Shown: positions 7,302 through 14,694 of the stretch, one piece after another
Numbering within the stretch: position 1 is the first letter of the stretch
Layout of the letters: each line of letters begins with the position of its first letter
Assembly: GCA_905201055.1 (NCBI GenBank)
Contig: CAJKMT010000018.1
Location: forward strand, 1-25,248
Origin: an uncultured Sutterella sp.
GTDB lineage: Bacteria; Pseudomonadota; Gammaproteobacteria; Burkholderiales; Burkholderiaceae_F
Length of the DNA stretch: 25,248 nucleotides
Direction: 5' to 3'
Made by a program: the position numbers and the translations under genes
The notes under the pieces: model-generated
Databases searched by the model: none
Seen by the model: only the letters and a program-made list of their open reading frames with translations
What the model was told of the DNA's origin: nothing

Positions 7302-7964
7302 ATGCAACAAAACGACAATTTGTTTGAACAAATTCGTGATCATTTGCAAGAGCAAGCAAAAAACGGGGAAAGAATCGATACAGAAACGGAGCTGGCCAAG
7401 CGTTTCGGCGTGACTCGCTATCGAATTCGTAAGGAATTGGACATTCTCACTCAGATGGGTATTTTGGTTCGCACCCCTAAGCGCGGTACGACAGTCAGAG
7501 AAGTTGGTGCGAGCAGCCTGCGCAATCAAATTCAGATGCGATTTGATGTCGCCAATTTTGATGTTCAGGAATTTATTGAGGCTCGGGCCTTGGTGGAATG
7601 CTCGCTTATGCCTCTTGTAAGTCGCCGCATTACGCCGGCACTGGCTTCTCGCCTTGAGGGCACCCTCAATAAGATAGAGGAGCATGCCGATGAACCGCTT
7701 GTTGCCGATAAGTTCGACCGGGAATTTCACTCGTTGCTTTTGGAAGGGTGCGGCAATCGTGTGCTTCAGGTTTTCTCGGGAGTTCTCGTGACTTACTTTG
7801 AAAAAACCTCTCACCGCATCGCTAATATGGATCGGCAGTTCTTTTTGGATATCGCCCATCAGGAACGCGAAATCCTGCGTGCCATTCGCATGGGGGATGC
7901 TCAGAAGGCATCGGACCTGCTTCGTGCGCACTTAATGGAGCAATCTCAACTGCTCCCTCTTTAA
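7302..7964 (+). CDS. GntR-family transcriptional regulator, FCD (FadR/VanR-like) subfamily
   Basis: 220 residues from the chosen ATG, normal for the subfamily. The N-terminal winged helix-turn-helix (residues about 5-68) has TETELAKRFGVTRYRIRKEL and the wing GILVRTPKRGTTV; the C-terminal all-helical FCD ligand domain covers about 85-215. FCD metal/ligand residues visible are Asp139, His143 (FDREFH) and His210 (RAHL). The fourth ligand, normally His in an EHRxIL motif, is Glu188 (HQEREIL), with His186 nearby. The start was chosen because the domain begins here, AGGG lies at 7287-7290 and TATAAT at 7262; the frame upstream to 7122 is AT-rich and non-homologous. It diverges from the second C4-dicarboxylate transporter, its probable target; the effector may be a carboxylate. 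Confidence 0.88.
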   Translation: MQQNDNLFEQIRDHLQEQAKNGERIDTETELAKRFGVTRYRIRKELDILTQMGILVRTPKRGTTVREVGASSLRNQIQMRFDVANFDVQEFIEARALVECSLMPLVSRRITPALASRLEGTLNKIEEHADEPLVADKFDREFHSLLLEGCGNRVLQVFSGVLVTYFEKTSHRIANMDRQFFLDIAHQEREILRAIRMGDAQKASDLLRAHLMEQSQLLPL

Positions 7965-7988
7965 CGATTTAAATCTTAGAAACGAAAA

Positions 7989-8021
7989 GGGGAACGGCTT
8001 AAAAACCGCTCCCCATTTTTA
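7989..8021. terminator. Bidirectional terminator between convergent genes
   Basis: Arms 7989-7997 and 8006-8014 pair over 9 positions with one mismatch. On the plus strand ATTTTTA follows; on the minus strand TTTTC follows. It serves the GntR gene (stop 7964) and the amidohydrolase gene (stop 8040). Confidence 0.85.
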
Positions 8022-8039
8022 CGGATACCGATAAATCGG

Positions 8040-9143
8040 TTAGCCGATTAAGCGTTCGACCACGTCGACCATGACATCAACACCCATCGGGAGGTATTGC
8101 GGGTCAAAGTGCATCGTGGCAGCGTGCAAACCCGGAGTGGCACCAACGCCCAAGCCGAAGTAAGCAGCCTTAATCGAGGGCTTGTGCATCTTGTAGTAGT
8201 GGAAGTCTTCACCGCCACCACCGCAGTCCTTCGCGACAGCTTCTTGACCGTGCGTGCGGACGATGGATTCAATCACCATTTGCTTGAAGTCTTCGTCGTA
8301 TTCAGCGGCCGGGCAAGCACCGAGTTCGGCGATTTCAGCCGTTGCGCCGTAAGCCGCGGCGGTGCCTTCGACGAGTTTGGCAAAGCGTTCGCGGAAATCC
8401 TTCATCATCGGGTTCGTTTGAGCGCGGCAGTCAAAGGTGATCGTGGCCTTTTCCGGAATGGAGTTCGTCGCACCTTGGTCAGCGTGCAATTGCGTGGCCT
8501 TCATCGACCAAATACCGGTCGGGTTAAACCACATGTTTTGGACGCCTTGAACGATGGCGCAAGCCACATCAAGGGCATTGACACCCAAATGCGGACGAGC
8601 GGCGTGAGCACTGCGGCCGTGCACCGTAACGCCGAGCGTATTGGAAGCCGTGTGGTTGACGGCCGGGCAGATTTGACCGGCGGGCACATCCTGAATCGGG
8701 CGGATATGAGCACCCAAAGCGTAATCGACATCGTCAATGACGCCGGCCTTGATCATAGCCAAAGCACCGGTGATGGATTCTTCTGCCGGTTGGAAGAGCA
8801 GCTTCAAGGTACCCTTCTTGACATGATCCTTCAGGCGGCTAGCGGCAGCGAGCAACATGGCACTGTGGGAATCGTGACCGCAGGCATGAATAGCACATTC
8901 TTTACCATCAATCGTAAAAGGCAAAGCATCCATGTCGGCGCGCAACAACACTACAGGACCGGGCTCTGCACCTTTGATGATGCCCATCACACCGGTCGTT
9001 CCGCCGATACCGGTTTGAACTTCAATCCCTAAGTCAGTCAAGGCTTTGGCGATGTAAGCAGCGGTTTGCACTTCCTGCATGGCCAATTCCGGGATCTTAT
9101 GGAGGTCTTCCCATACTTTGATGGGATCAAGAATAGTGGACAT
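8040..9143 (-). CDS. M20-family amidohydrolase / metallopeptidase (M20D-like aminoacylase)
   Basis: 367 residues, cytoplasmic, no signal peptide. Two-domain M20 fold: catalytic residues HACGHDSH (Cys88, His90, Asp91), PAEES (Glu121/Glu122) and GAHIRP (His146) bind the dinuclear metal site together with a C-terminal His in GLHAATMHF; the dimerisation domain is inserted at about 175-285. The presence of Cys in CGHD and the overall layout place it with N-acyl amino-acid / hippurate-type amidohydrolases rather than dipeptidases. It would release a free amino acid from an N-acyl or conjugated form; the substrate cannot be read from sequence. RBS AAAGGAAT precedes the ATG. It lies downstream of lysR in the same direction (113-bp gap with a possible -10 CATAAT at 9205-9200) and near aspartase, so supplying aspartate is a possible but unproven role. 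Confidence 0.88.
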   Translation of the reverse strand: MSTILDPIKVWEDLHKIPELAMQEVQTAAYIAKALTDLGIEVQTGIGGTTGVMGIIKGAEPGPVVLLRADMDALPFTIDGKECAIHACGHDSHSAMLLAAASRLKDHVKKGTLKLLFQPAEESITGALAMIKAGVIDDVDYALGAHIRPIQDVPAGQICPAVNHTASNTLGVTVHGRSAHAARPHLGVNALDVACAIVQGVQNMWFNPTGIWSMKATQLHADQGATNSIPEKATITFDCRAQTNPMMKDFRERFAKLVEGTAAAYGATAEIAELGACPAAEYDEDFKQMVIESIVRTHGQEAVAKDCGGGGEDFHYYKMHKPSIKAAYFGLGVGATPGLHAATMHFDPQYLPMGVDVMVDVVERLIG

Positions 9144-9256
9144 GGGTATATTCCTTTCCGAAAGAAGTTAATGGAATACTTAGAGTTTAGCGCTTTTTCA
9201 TTATGGTTCGATGTTAAAAAGTCAGGAAGATACTTACTTTTCTCAATCAGAACGGT

Positions 9257-10231
9257 TTAACTATCCGCACACGGTACGACAAACTGAGCGATGCCCGGGT
9301 ATGAGCTCTCTAGCCAGGGTTTGACATGCGACTGAAAAGACTCAAGAGAGGCCTGACGAATTCGGCTGACAATTTGCTCAAAACCTTTGGATGGCGTCAC
9401 AATCCATTGTGTCCGTTTAATGGTGATATTGGGAATAGGCATAACTTGAATCTGATTGGTCCATTCTCGTCCTTGCCAAATGCCCAGCGGCGGCATGATG
9501 GCCCAACCCAATCCTTGTGCAACAAGTCCCACCATTGTGTAACTTGCCTCGACTCCCAAAGTGTCTCTCTGTTCAATATTGAGTTTTCTGAAAATTCGTT
9601 CGCTTTGAACACGGTCGGTGCTGTCTACGTTGTAACGGATATATGAAAGACGCTGGGCCATATTCCTGAGCTGTTCAAGGTTGGTGATCCGTTTTTCATT
9701 TTTCGGTAAAACGAGTAGGTATGTCTCCGACCACAGAGGTTGTCGGTAGAAAGTTTGTTTTTCATCGAATGATTCGGGAGAAATGAGAATATCGAGTTCT
9801 CTTTTGAGCAATTGTTCTTTCAAAGTTTGAGTCATGGCGGTTTGAACCGAAAAACTTTTCACGCTTTGGTATAACGAACCGCAAATCAAGGGGGCAAGGG
9901 AATGGCTGATGGACTCAGAGAATCCGATTCTCAAATGAATGTTCTCAAGCGTGCTGGCTTGCATGGCGTAGGTAATGCGCCAGACGTCCTGCAGCAACTT
10001 TTCTCCTTCATTAATTAAAAGACGCCCTGCAAGGCTTGGTTCCAGGGGACGAACTTTGTGATTAAACAGTTCTACTCCGACTTGCTTTTCCAAACTGCTG
10101 ATACTTTGAGAAACGGCAGAAACACTCAAACCGAATTGTTGGGCGGTTTTTCTCATGCTGCCCGTTTGAGCCAAGGTCAGAAAAACCCGAAGAGCGTTTA
10201 AGTCAAAGAGTTTTGATGCGGGTAAAGACAT
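9257..10231 (-). CDS. LysR-family transcriptional regulator
   Basis: 324 residues, typical for LysR proteins. The N-terminal winged HTH (residues about 10-70) has LNALRVFLTLAQTGSMRKTA and SVSAVSQSISSLEKQVGVELF; the C-terminal substrate-binding domain (about 95-300) is divergent and gives no clear ligand. It diverges from aspartase across 105 bp that contain a T-N11-A dyad (10256-10268), so regulation of aspA and of itself is the obvious inference; the downstream amidohydrolase may be a second target. No good Shine-Dalgarno sequence precedes the ATG. Confidence 0.92.
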   Translation of the reverse strand: MSLPASKLFDLNALRVFLTLAQTGSMRKTAQQFGLSVSAVSQSISSLEKQVGVELFNHKVRPLEPSLAGRLLINEGEKLLQDVWRITYAMQASTLENIHLRIGFSESISHSLAPLICGSLYQSVKSFSVQTAMTQTLKEQLLKRELDILISPESFDEKQTFYRQPLWSETYLLVLPKNEKRITNLEQLRNMAQRLSYIRYNVDSTDRVQSERIFRKLNIEQRDTLGVEASYTMVGLVAQGLGWAIMPPLGIWQGREWTNQIQVMPIPNITIKRTQWIVTPSKGFEQIVSRIRQASLESFQSHVKPWLESSYPGIAQFVVPCADS

Positions 10232-10255
10232 TTTCAGAAAAACAAAAATTAGATA

Positions 10256-10268
10256 TAAGAATTGCTTA
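10256..10268. promoter_or_regulatory. LysR-type operator candidate (T-N11-A dyad)
   Basis: TAAGAATTGCTTA has dyad arms TAAG/CTTA and the T-N11-A spacing known for LysR-family binding sites. It lies between the divergent lysR and aspA genes, 25 bp before the lysR start and about 70 bp before the aspA start, a usual position for a LysR regulator acting on both. Confidence 0.45.
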
Positions 10269-10336
10269 ACTTAGTGTACAACGAAAAGGACTCCCAGCAA
10301 AATCGCTTAAGGTTTAACTGTTCGGGGGAGATTTCA

Positions 10337-11767
10337 ATGAAGACCAGAATTGAACGAGATTGTTTGGGCGAAATGGAAATCGATGACGCATCCTATTTCG
10401 GTATCCAAACTCACCGCATGATGAAAGTGTCGGGCGCAGCCGGTTTCCCGGTCATTGCCTATCCGGATATGCACCGTGCTCTTTTTCAAATTAAAAAAGC
10501 GTGTGCGAAAGCCAACGCTGAGGTGGGAGCAATGAGTGAGGAAGTTTCTCAAGCCATTGTGCAAGCTTGCGACAAGTTGCTTGCAGGCGGCTACGAAAAA
10601 GAATTTCCTCTGGATATGTGGCAGGGCGGCGGGTACACCTGTGTCAACATGAATGTCAATGAAGTGATCGGCAATATGGCCAATGAAATCCTGACCGGTC
10701 ATAAAGGCAGTGAAAAAGTTCATCCGAACACCCATGTCAACATGGCTCAATCCACCAACGACACGATTCCCTCAGCCACTCACCTGGCGATTGCTCCGCG
10801 TTTGGATTTGATTATTGAAAGACTCCAGGCACTTCAAAAGAGTTTTGAAGCCAAAGCAGAGGAATTTAAGGATGTTGTCAAAGTGGGGCGTACCTGCTGG
10901 CAAGACGCCTTGCCTTTGACGTTAGGGCAGGAATTCGGCGGCTACGCCAGCTTGATGATGCGATTGGTCGTAAAACTTCAAGCGTTAAGACCCGGTTGCT
11001 ATGAGTTAATCATGGGAGGCAGTGCCGTGGGTACCGGACTCGGCGCTTCGAGCGGCTACATGGACGCTTTCTATCGTCACATCAGTCAGGATCTTCACGA
11101 AGATGTTAAACCTCAGGCAAACATTTTCGACGGCTTCCAAAACGGTGACTTCTTTGTGACAGTTTCCGGCGTGATTAAAGAAGTGGCAACTTCCTTGTCT
11201 AAGATCAGCAAAGACTTGCGTCTGATGAGTTCCGGTCCCCGTGCAGGATTTATGGAAATCACCCTTCCTGCCTTAAGTCCCGGAAGCTCCATCATGCCGG
11301 GAAAAATTAATCCTACCGTTCCCGAAATGGTGATTCAGATTGCTCACCAGGTGGTGGGTAACGACGTGGCTATCGCCATGGCCTACGACGAAGGCGAGTT
11401 GGATTTAAATGTTTGGGACGCCACTTTTTACAAGTGCCTTTCTGAAAACCTTCAATTGGTCGGTGAAGAAATTTTGATTCTCAAGCGTGATTGTGTTGAC
11501 GGTATTGTTGCCAATCGCGAACGCTGCCAATTTGAGGCTCAGTCCAGTTTGGCTATCTCCACCGTAGTGGCGGCCACTCAAGGCTATCCGCTTGGCGTGA
11601 AGGTGGCTCATTATGCAGAACAAAAAGGTCTGACGGTAAAAGAGGCGGTGCTTGAAATGGGGGTGATGACCAAGGAGGAAGCCGACGTGCTGCTCGATCC
11701 GATGCTCTTGGTTGATCCTGAAAAGATGGCTCAAGCCATTGCTGCCTGGCGAGCAGGAAAACGCTGA
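10337..11767 (+). CDS. aspA: Aspartate ammonia-lyase (aspartase/fumarase superfamily)
   Basis: 476 residues from this start, close to the 478 of E. coli AspA. Deaminates L-aspartate to fumarate and ammonia, feeding fumarate respiration. Superfamily blocks in order: IERDCLGEMEIDDASYFGIQT at the N terminus, STNDTIPS, GRTCWQDALPLTLGQEF, SSGPRAGFMEI and the mobile-loop signature GSSIMPGKINP with the catalytic serine at 318, the same number as in Bacillus AspB. The start at 10337 has GGAG at 10327-10330; the frame is open back to 10262 but that extension overlaps the LysR operator and has no homology. In the third block Cys187 stands where E. coli AspA has Gln and Bacillus AspB has His, so a related lyase specificity cannot be excluded. 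Divergent from lysR. Confidence 0.85.
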   Translation: MKTRIERDCLGEMEIDDASYFGIQTHRMMKVSGAAGFPVIAYPDMHRALFQIKKACAKANAEVGAMSEEVSQAIVQACDKLLAGGYEKEFPLDMWQGGGYTCVNMNVNEVIGNMANEILTGHKGSEKVHPNTHVNMAQSTNDTIPSATHLAIAPRLDLIIERLQALQKSFEAKAEEFKDVVKVGRTCWQDALPLTLGQEFGGYASLMMRLVVKLQALRPGCYELIMGGSAVGTGLGASSGYMDAFYRHISQDLHEDVKPQANIFDGFQNGDFFVTVSGVIKEVATSLSKISKDLRLMSSGPRAGFMEITLPALSPGSSIMPGKINPTVPEMVIQIAHQVVGNDVAIAMAYDEGELDLNVWDATFYKCLSENLQLVGEEILILKRDCVDGIVANRERCQFEAQSSLAISTVVAATQGYPLGVKVAHYAEQKGLTVKEAVLEMGVMTKEEADVLLDPMLLVDPEKMAQAIAAWRAGKR

Positions 11768-11783
11768 TTTGTCTATTAGATAA

Positions 11784-11806
11784 GCTCGGCCCTGAAAGGG
11801 CCGGGC
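11784..11806. terminator. Hairpin between convergent aspA and larE
   Basis: A 9-bp GC-rich stem (11784-11792 with 11798-11806, one T-G wobble) with TGAAA loop, 17 nt after the aspA stop and 6 nt after the larE stop on the other strand. It looks like a shared terminator, but neither side has a good T-run. Confidence 0.55.
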
Positions 11807-11811
11807 GTTAC

Positions 11812-12603
11812 TTAATCCATACTGCCGGATCTGAACCCCTGAAGATCCAGGGTAATGTATTTCCAACCCAGGGGTTTTAATTCTTCAATTATTTTTTCGC
11901 TAAGACCGGCTGCTTTGATTAACCGATCCTTGTCCACTTCAATTCTGGCGATATCGCCATGCGAGCGGACTCGAATGGTGCCTAAGTCAAATTGCCGCAG
12001 CCTCTCTTCAGCCTCATCAATACGCCTCAGTATATCGAGGGAAAGTTCCCGGTTATAAGGCAAGCGTGTTGCCAAACATGAGCCGGCCGGTTTTTTCGCA
12101 ACAGCCAAACCCAATTGTGAGAGTAATTCTCTGACATCGGATTTGTGCAGCTCTAATTCTTTAAGGGGGCTGAGCGCGCCTGACTCTGCGATGGCTTTTA
12201 GACCGGGGCGATACTTGGTGAGGTCATCCAATTGCGTGCCCTCAAGTAAGTGCGTGCAGTGATGTTCGGCGGCGAATTGTTTCAGTAAAGAAAATATCGC
12301 CCCTTTACATCGGTAGCAGCGATCCGGAGGGTTGAGTTTAATGCCGATAGAATCGGGCGAGTCAATGCGAATCACTTGGAATTCGGTCTTCAATCCTCGG
12401 GCGATCTCGCGGGCTTCACTAAGAGCACTGCGTGGCATCCAGGGCGTGTCCGCATAAACGGCATAAACGGGGAAGCGGTCGCCCGCTGCGTCTAACGTGA
12501 GCTTAAGCACAAGGACGCTGTCGGCGCCGCCTGAGAAAGCGACGACAGCCGGTCCTTTAATGAGTTCGGCAAAATAGTGCCGAATTTTGTCAATATCAGG
12601 CAT
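11812..12603 (-). CDS. larE: ATP-dependent sacrificial sulfur transferase LarE (NPN cofactor biosynthesis)
   Basis: 263 residues, PP-loop ATP pyrophosphatase family. AVVAFSGGADSVL (residues 19-31) is the ATP PP-loop. LarE adenylates the pyridine dicarboxylate and inserts sulfur to give the bis-thiocarboxylate. Cys176 in GSCLATR is at the same number as the sacrificial cysteine of Lactobacillus plantarum LarE; the C-terminal GFRSGSM is also typical. Two further cysteines form RCYRC (96, 99). The start ATG (complement of 12601-12603) overlaps the larC stop by 8 nt (ATGCCTGA), showing translational coupling; the frame is open further upstream but that would run through larC and is non-homologous. 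Last gene of the methyltransferase-larB-larC-larE operon. Confidence 0.92.
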   Translation of the reverse strand: MPDIDKIRHYFAELIKGPAVVAFSGGADSVLVLKLTLDAAGDRFPVYAVYADTPWMPRSALSEAREIARGLKTEFQVIRIDSPDSIGIKLNPPDRCYRCKGAIFSLLKQFAAEHHCTHLLEGTQLDDLTKYRPGLKAIAESGALSPLKELELHKSDVRELLSQLGLAVAKKPAGSCLATRLPYNRELSLDILRRIDEAEERLRQFDLGTIRVRSHGDIARIEVDKDRLIKAAGLSEKIIEELKPLGWKYITLDLQGFRSGSMD

Positions 12604-13942
12604 TTTCTGCTGCGTTTTGAGCAAGACGGTAAAGTGTTGCCATATCGATCTCTTTTTCCAGAGCCAGGCGTTTAACGCTGTCGTATTCCGGGTAGTAGCG
12701 CTTGTGCATAACCCCTTTTTCATCCGGCGCGTCGCAAGCTTTAACCTCAATGGCACCGTAAGGCGTCTGAACGGTCATCATTTCACGCTTCAGTATGCGT
12801 CGAGTCAGCATCTTGCTGCGGATGCCGATGGTCGTCGTATTGGCAAAGATGATATTTTCAAGAGCTGTTTGCTTATCGGCTTTGCACAACACCGTCAACA
12901 GATAGGCAGGACGGTTTTTCTTCATAAAGACCGGTGTGTACCATGCCTCCAATGCGCCTGCGGCATAGAGCCGCTCAAGGGTAAAACCGAGCATTTCCGC
13001 GGAGCTGTCATCAATATTGGTCATCAGTTCGACGACTTCATCCTGCTCGGCACTGCCGAGAGCTTCTTCAATGAGACTTGCCCGCAAAAGGCTCGGGCGC
13101 TCGTAGTCGCGCTTGCCGGCGCCGAGCCCGGACTTCAGAATTTTGTATTGACGGGGCAGTTCATCAGCAGTTTTTAACGCCGCCACAATGGCCGCGCCCG
13201 TTGGCGTCACAAATTCCCCCTTGCAGTCGATGCGTGACAACACCAAACCATAGGCTTCGGCAATATGAGAGACGGCGGGGACCGGTATAGGCAAAACGCC
13301 ATGTTGGCATCGAATTTCGCCATATCCTTCACCCAAGGCGGTCACAATGACCCGATCAACTTTTAAGTCGTCAATCAGCACGGCGACAGACAGAATATCT
13401 ACGATAGAGTCCAGTGCGCCCACTTCGTGGAAATGAACCTCTTCAATCGGAACACCGTGCGCTTTGCTTTCGGCTTCTGCGACGATCGTAAAGATACGTT
13501 TAGCGAGTTTCTTGGCGTTTTCTGTGGCGACGGTTTGATTAAGAATCGCGAAAACATCGCTTAAATGACGATGTTCGTGGTGGTGCTCATGATGATGTTC
13601 ACAGTGACTGTCCTCGTGGTCATGTGCATGGATGTGCTCGTGATCGTGCCCGTGTTCATGCTCATGTTCATGTTCATGAGAGTGGGCGTGTTCGTGATGG
13701 TGGCCGAACAGATAAGACATATCATGGTCGTTGTCAGGAGCACCGTTTGTTAATGAGACTTTAAAGTCGCACGCATCAAGGGCGCTTTTTTTAACGCGGG
13801 AGACAGTCACTTCAAACTGTTGATCAGGCAAACTCTTTAGCACCGTTTTCAGTTTTTGATAATCGGCTCCTAAATCAAGCAAAGCGGCGACGGTCATATC
13901 GCCGCTGATGCCAGTCTGAGCGTCCAACACCAATGTGGTCAT
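12596..13942 (-). CDS. larC: Nickel insertion protein LarC (NPN cyclometallase)
   Basis: 448 residues; LarC inserts nickel into the pyridinium bis-thiocarboxylate mononucleotide in a CTP-dependent step. N-terminal block LVLDAQTGISGDMTVAALLD is the family signature; HFHEVGALDSIVDI and GAAIVAAL follow; the C-terminal half (about 300-448; TNIDDSSAEMLGF, MHKRYYPEYDSV) is the nucleotide-binding part. A very His-rich stretch (residues 81-126) fits nickel handling. Here the gene is one uninterrupted frame, unlike L. plantarum where larC1/larC2 are joined by a programmed frameshift. It starts 5 nt after the larB stop, with AAGGAA overlapping the end of larB, and overlaps larE by 8 nt. Confidence 0.94.
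   Translation of the reverse strand: MTTLVLDAQTGISGDMTVAALLDLGADYQKLKTVLKSLPDQQFEVTVSRVKKSALDACDFKVSLTNGAPDNDHDMSYLFGHHHEHAHSHEHEHEHEHGHDHEHIHAHDHEDSHCEHHHEHHHEHRHLSDVFAILNQTVATENAKKLAKRIFTIVAEAESKAHGVPIEEVHFHEVGALDSIVDILSVAVLIDDLKVDRVIVTALGEGYGEIRCQHGVLPIPVPAVSHIAEAYGLVLSRIDCKGEFVTPTGAAIVAALKTADELPRQYKILKSGLGAGKRDYERPSLLRASLIEEALGSAEQDEVVELMTNIDDSSAEMLGFTLERLYAAGALEAWYTPVFMKKNRPAYLLTVLCKADKQTALENIIFANTTTIGIRSKMLTRRILKREMMTVQTPYGAIEVKACDAPDEKGVMHKRYYPEYDSVKRLALEKEIDMATLYRLAQNAAENA
13565..13702 (-). repeat. His-rich low-complexity stretch in larC
   Basis: Encodes residues 81-126 of LarC, 25 of 46 being histidine, mostly as His-Glu, His-Asp or His-Ala alternation. At DNA level it is an imperfect hexamer repeat of TTCATG type. 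Likely a nickel-binding or storage loop. Its length probably varies between strains through slippage. Confidence 0.85.
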
Positions 13943-13947
13943 ATTAT

Positions 13948-14694
13948 CTATTCCTTTCGTGTAGCCAAACGATTGATTTGGGAAGCTATGAATCCTGCTC
14001 CGAAACCGTTATCAATATTGACAGTGGCCACACCGTTTGAGCAGCTGTTAATCATCGTTAAAAGAGCGGAGAGCCCGTGAAAGTTAGCCCCATAGCCGAC
14101 CGAAGTCGGCACGGCAATGACGGGGTTGGAAACAAGTCCGCCAATCACCGAGGCAAGCGCGCCTTCCATGCCGGCAATCGCTACCACGCAGTTGGCTTTC
14201 TGAAGCTGATCGATTTTTGAAAGTAAGCGATGAATGCCGCTTACCCCGATATCGTAGAAGCGCTCCACGTTTTGCCCGAAAAATTCGGCGGTTTGAGCAC
14301 ACTCTTCAGCCACGGCAATGTCGGCGGTTCCCGCACTGCAAACAGCGATCAGCCCGAGGCGCTCTTTCGGCTTTTCAATTTTCGCGATTCGGCTGATGGG
14401 ATCATAGGTCAGTTCGGGTAACTTATTTTTGAGTAATTCAAATTGCTTCTGAGAGCAGCGAGTGCCCATTACTTCGCCGTATGTTTTATAGAGTCGGGTA
14501 AAAATTTCGACTAAAAAGTCATCGGCTTTATTTTGGCAATAAACCACTTCGGCAAATCCCGTGCGAATGGCTCTGTGAGTATCGAGCTTGGCAAAGCCCA
14601 AATCTTCATAAGGAGCCCGCGCAAGGATATCCTTGGCTTCACTGATATCCATCGTGCCGTCTTTGACGGCTTGCAAAAGTGTTTCAATCTGCAT
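13948..14694 (-). CDS. larB: Pyridinium-3,5-biscarboxylic acid mononucleotide synthase LarB
   Basis: 248 residues from ATG 14694; a GTG at 14706 in frame would add four. LarB carboxylates and hydrolyses nicotinic acid adenine dinucleotide, the first step of NPN cofactor synthesis. The C-terminal PurE/AIR-carboxylase-like domain (about 113-245) has AVCSAGTADIAVAEE, DIGVSGIHRLL, VAIAGMEGALASVIGGL, PTSVGYGANFHG and NSCSNGVATVNIDNGFGA; Cys218 in NSC corresponds to the catalytic cysteine (Cys221 in L. plantarum). The gene start overlaps the end of the upstream methyltransferase gene by 11 nt (TGA at 14684-14686) and no Shine-Dalgarno sequence is seen, so translation is probably coupled. Confidence 0.94.
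   Translation of the reverse strand: MQIETLLQAVKDGTMDISEAKDILARAPYEDLGFAKLDTHRAIRTGFAEVVYCQNKADDFLVEIFTRLYKTYGEVMGTRCSQKQFELLKNKLPELTYDPISRIAKIEKPKERLGLIAVCSAGTADIAVAEECAQTAEFFGQNVERFYDIGVSGIHRLLSKIDQLQKANCVVAIAGMEGALASVIGGLVSNPVIAVPTSVGYGANFHGLSALLTMINSCSNGVATVNIDNGFGAGFIASQINRLATRKE

Noticed and set aside
8097..9032. Plus-strand open frame (311 codons) opposite the amidohydrolase
   Set aside because: Antisense shadow; the minus-strand protein has all M20 motifs and a ribosome-binding site.
10262..10336. 25-residue extension of aspartase
   Set aside because: Would begin inside the LysR-type operator; GGAG at 10327-10330 supports the ATG at 10337.
12604..12756. N-terminal extension of LarE by 51 residues
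   Set aside because: Lies entirely within the end of larC in another frame; the ATG at 12603 forms a normal stop-start overlap and begins the conserved domain.
13565..13702. Tandem repeat / CRISPR-like array
   Set aside because: The short repeats are codons of an in-frame His-rich segment of LarC, with no spacers or palindromic repeats.
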